Positions 61,598 through 64,000 of a stretch of DNA of 64,000 nucleotides are shown here, in pieces. Below the pieces are notes generated by a model. It was not told the DNA's origin, searched no databases, and was given only the letters and a program-made list of their open reading frames with translations. The position numbers and the translations under genes were made by a program. Source of the DNA: Caballeronia sp. dw_19 (GTDB lineage Bacteria; Pseudomonadota; Gammaproteobacteria; Burkholderiales; Burkholderiaceae); NCBI RefSeq assembly GCF_018449515.1, contig NZ_JAAVUQ010000044.1, positions 1-64,000 on the forward strand, in the 5' to 3' direction. Position 1 is the first letter of the stretch. Each line of letters opens with the position of its first letter.

Positions 61598-63238
61598 ATG
61601 CCCGAAGCTACAACTCATCTCCCGCGTGCGCTGTTGTTCACTGCCCTGTTCGCGTGCAGCACTCACGCGAGCGCCGCGTCGTACGTCGTCAAGCATTGCG
61701 CCGAACTGGAGGGCCAGTCGGTGCCGGCATCGGTGATCGGCCTGCCTACTCGGGGCGCAACCATCCTGGACGCGTCAGTCGTAGCCGCCGCCGCGCCGAA
61801 AAACCGCAATGGCGAGTACTGCCGCCTTGTCGGCGTGATCAAGGCGGAACTGGACACCACGCCCGACATCCGCTTCGAGGTCAATCTGCCCGCACGCTGG
61901 AACGGCCGCGCGTTGCAGATGGGCGGAGGCGGCTACAACGGCGTGATCGTCAGCGGCACCGAGCCTACGGCCTTCGCGCCCTACGCCTCGCCGCTGTCCA
62001 ACGGCTATGCAACTTTCGGCTCCGATTCTGGCCATGTAGGCAATTCCGGCCGCGCCGATTTCGCGATGAACGACGAAGCCGTGATCAACTTCGGCTACGG
62101 TCATCTCAAGAAAACCCATGACGTGGCGCTGGCGCTGATCATCATGGGCTATGGGCGCAAGCCCGAGCAAACCTACTTCGCCGGCGGCTCGACCGGCGGT
62201 CGCGAAGCGTTCACGGTGATCGAACGATATCCAAACGACTACGACGGTGTGATCGCCAACGCACCGGCCATCAACTTTTCGGGCGTGCGGTTGATGGGCG
62301 TGAAAGTAGGGCAGGCGGCTTATGGGACGCCAGGGGGTTTTGTCGGGCCGGTCCAGCAAAAACGCGTGGTCGAGACTGTGCTCCAGGAATGCGACGCGCT
62401 GGATGGCGTGGTCGACGGCATTGTCTCGAATGTGCAAGCGTGCCGTGAACACGAACCGCAGATCATCGCGCAACTGCAATGTGCGAACGGGCAACGGCCT
62501 TCGTTACGGGACAGTTGTTTATCGCAGGCGCAGCTTGCGACGCTGGAAGTTCTGCGCGATGGTTTTACGTTACCGTATGAACTTGCCTACGGGGTCACGA
62601 AGTACTACGGATACAACGTGTTCCAGGGCGTGGATTTTTCCAGCGGGCTGGGACTCGGAAATTCATCGGCGCTCACGCAGCCCTCGCGCTTCGATGCCAA
62701 CGGTTATCTTTTCACGCAAGGCGACAGCTACATGAAGTACTTCGTCACGCATGACCTGCGCTTCAACACACTCGGCTTCGATGTCGATCATCCGGGAATC
62801 TATAAGTCCCGCCTGATCGATTTATCGGAGACAGTCGGGGCGATGAACCCTGACCTATCGGCATTCATTGCGCATGGCGGCAAGTTGATCACCATGCACG
62901 GTCTCGCCGATGAAGTCATCAGCCCGAACCAGACCATTGCTTTCTATGATTCGCTGGTTGAGAAGTACGGGCAGAGTATTGTCGATTCATTCATGCGGCT
63001 TTACATGGTGCCGGGATTCCAGCACGGCAACGGCGTGTTCATTCCTGCGTGGGATGAACTGGGTGCGCTCGACCGCTGGGTCACCGCGAACATCGCGCCG
63101 GAGACGCTGGTCGGGACGGACATAGCGAGCGCGACCAACGGCCGGACCCGGCCGCTGTGCCGGTATCCCGGTTACCCGAAGTATCTGGGCCACGGCAACG
63201 TCAACAATGCCTCAAGTTTTCGATGCGAGAACCCTTGA
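61598..63238 (+). CDS. Secreted tannase/feruloyl-esterase family hydrolase
   Basis: 546 aa. Signal peptide: ALLFTALFACSTHASA|AS. Tannase family fold (the family also includes FaeB-type feruloyl esterases and MHETase). Catalytic triad Ser198 (GGSTGGRE), Asp438 (GLADEVISPNQ) and His476 (GFQHGNG). Family members usually have cysteines next to Ser and His (CS-D-HC); here both are glycine, so that disulfide is missing. It probably releases a phenolic or aromatic acid from an ester in the periplasm or outside; substrate not determined. No ligase or catechol gene is adjacent. Confidence 0.88.
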   Translation: MPEATTHLPRALLFTALFACSTHASAASYVVKHCAELEGQSVPASVIGLPTRGATILDASVVAAAAPKNRNGEYCRLVGVIKAELDTTPDIRFEVNLPARWNGRALQMGGGGYNGVIVSGTEPTAFAPYASPLSNGYATFGSDSGHVGNSGRADFAMNDEAVINFGYGHLKKTHDVALALIIMGYGRKPEQTYFAGGSTGGREAFTVIERYPNDYDGVIANAPAINFSGVRLMGVKVGQAAYGTPGGFVGPVQQKRVVETVLQECDALDGVVDGIVSNVQACREHEPQIIAQLQCANGQRPSLRDSCLSQAQLATLEVLRDGFTLPYELAYGVTKYYGYNVFQGVDFSSGLGLGNSSALTQPSRFDANGYLFTQGDSYMKYFVTHDLRFNTLGFDVDHPGIYKSRLIDLSETVGAMNPDLSAFIAHGGKLITMHGLADEVISPNQTIAFYDSLVEKYGQSIVDSFMRLYMVPGFQHGNGVFIPAWDELGALDRWVTANIAPETLVGTDIASATNGRTRPLCRYPGYPKYLGHGNVNNASSFRCENP

Positions 63239-63287
63239 GCAGTGTTCGTGCGGAGTGCGTCGGCCAAGGCACCGACTCGCACCCTGA

Positions 63288-63686
63288 CTACGATTGACTC
63301 GGCGTGGCGCAAGGCACCAGCTCGGACGCGATGATCATCGCGCCTGCATTGCCGGGCGGCGGCTGGCTAGTCGCAGGCCGATAGATAAAGTCACCGCGCT
63401 TGATGGACTTGCCGCTCAGCACGCACTCGCCGCCTTGCTTGGCCAATGCTACCCGCCACGTCTGATGCCCGTAATAGCCCGAGAGCGGGTCGCACCATGA
63501 AACCGTGGCAGTGCGTGGAGTGGGGAGTTCGATCACGCTGACCATCAACGCTGCGTGATCGGTCCAGATGGTTTTTGCCGGACGCCGCCGGGAAATTCGT
63601 GTTGCTTCGTCAGCGACTTGCTGGGCGCGTGCGTTATCGAGTAACGCTACGGTTCGGGACCATGCACTGGTGTGTTTCTCGAGCAT
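63288..63686 (-). CDS. DUF3331 family protein
   Basis: 132 aa, no signal peptide. The segments TATVSWCDPLSGYYGHQTWRVA and GECVLSGKSIKRGDFIYRP are typical of DUF3331, a Burkholderia-enriched family of small proteins of unknown function. Conserved Cys, Gly and Arg residues in the CxLSGxxIxRGD box suggest a small beta-rich domain. The start ATG at 63686 lies in a well-supported minus-strand frame. Convergent with the tannase-family gene. Confidence 0.85.
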   Translation of the reverse strand: MLEKHTSAWSRTVALLDNARAQQVADEATRISRRRPAKTIWTDHAALMVSVIELPTPRTATVSWCDPLSGYYGHQTWRVALAKQGGECVLSGKSIKRGDFIYRPATSQPPPGNAGAMIIASELVPCATPSQS

Positions 63687-64000
63687 CTCACCTTTCCTTT
63701 ACAAGAAATTCCGGGCAGCCGGTTTCTCCGGCGTCACGACGAGACCATCACGTCACGCGGATTGGCGGTCGCACAAGGCCATCGATGCATTCGGCCGTCA
63801 CGGCAGGCTCGTTTTGCCAAAGCCTGCTGACGCAGTCCGTAAAGCATGGCGGGACTCAGTTGCGCGAAGCGTCCGCTGCGAAAGAATATTCAACGAGTGA
63901 TGAATTAATGCGATATTAGGGCATTCTGGCGGTCGATGTCAAACGCCGCGCGGACCGATGCGGGGTGGGGCACTTTGCGTCGGTTAAACTTCGGGCTCGC
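63687..64000. other. 314-bp region at the right window edge
   Basis: Upstream region of the DUF3331 gene on the minus strand. Plus-strand frames here are shadows or short and carry no recognised motif. Nothing else is supported. Confidence 0.5.

Noticed and set aside
1..64000. CRISPR array, tRNA or rRNA genes, IS transposase, prophage genes
   Set aside because: No regularly spaced repeat-spacer pattern, tRNA T-loop motif, or transposase/integrase/phage structural protein was found on either strand.

Overview
The window is high-GC (roughly 60-65 %), densely coded bacterial chromosome. Gene content and order fit a Burkholderiaceae betaproteobacterium of the Paraburkholderia/Caballeronia type: yciB-bolA-parvulin next to purL, mltG-tmk-holB-tatD, a prkA-yeaH-spoVR stress operon, a DUF3331 protein and many GNAT/SYLF/PsiF accessory genes. 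No rRNA, tRNA, CRISPR array, transposase or prophage module was seen. The identification is inference from protein families, not from a database search.

Layout. 1-5197: housekeeping on the minus strand (pgi, nnr, a dadA-like flavoprotein). 5671-9729: purL. 9730-10869: a 1.1 kb intergenic inverted repeat with arms of about 400 bp that fills the whole space between the convergent purL and parvulin genes; a third copy of the same repeat runs off the left window edge beside pgi. 10870-14958: minus-strand parvulin, bolA, yciB, msrB, selO. 15125-24916: a plus-strand lipid/acyl-CoA degradation block (acyl-CoA ligase, FadB/FadJ-type bifunctional enzyme, nicotinamidase, thiolase, Dabb protein, hotdog thioesterase, MDR reductase, SDR, HSL-type esterase), with a good promoter/operator candidate before the bifunctional gene. 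24967-26826: NRDE/TANGO2 protein and ygfZ, minus strand. 26890-31153: mltG-tmk-holB-GNAT-tatD, interrupted between tmk and holB by a strikingly AT-rich segment bounded by 13-bp inverted repeats. 31269-37133: ankyrin protein, Rap1a/Tai-type secreted protein, MscS channel, otsA, GT4 glycosyltransferase. 37306-39370: minus-strand SYLF lipoprotein, small membrane protein, PsiF. 39964-44909: small hypothetical, then a sugar ABC system with binding protein, double ATPase and LacI regulator but no permease gene. 45358-48311: chemoreceptor and a 2-keto-4-pentenoate hydratase-like gene. 49035-54107: prkA-yeaH-spoVR, preceded by a 723-bp repeat-rich spacer. 54215-58859: AI-2E family permease, then a TetR regulator with an SDR and a small Rossmann protein that share an operator-like palindrome, and an aldo/keto reductase. 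58956-63686: DHA2 efflux pump divergent from a LysR regulator, a secreted tannase/feruloyl-esterase family protein, and a DUF3331 protein.

No single cassette is clearly a new defence or secretion system. The least explained items are the long inverted repeat at 9727-10872, the MITE-like AT-rich insert at 28549-28694, the permease-less ABC locus, the repeat-rich leader upstream of prkA, and the TetR/SDR pair with a duplicated operator. Start codons were chosen from ribosome-binding sites, family length and overlaps; several differ from the longest open frame.
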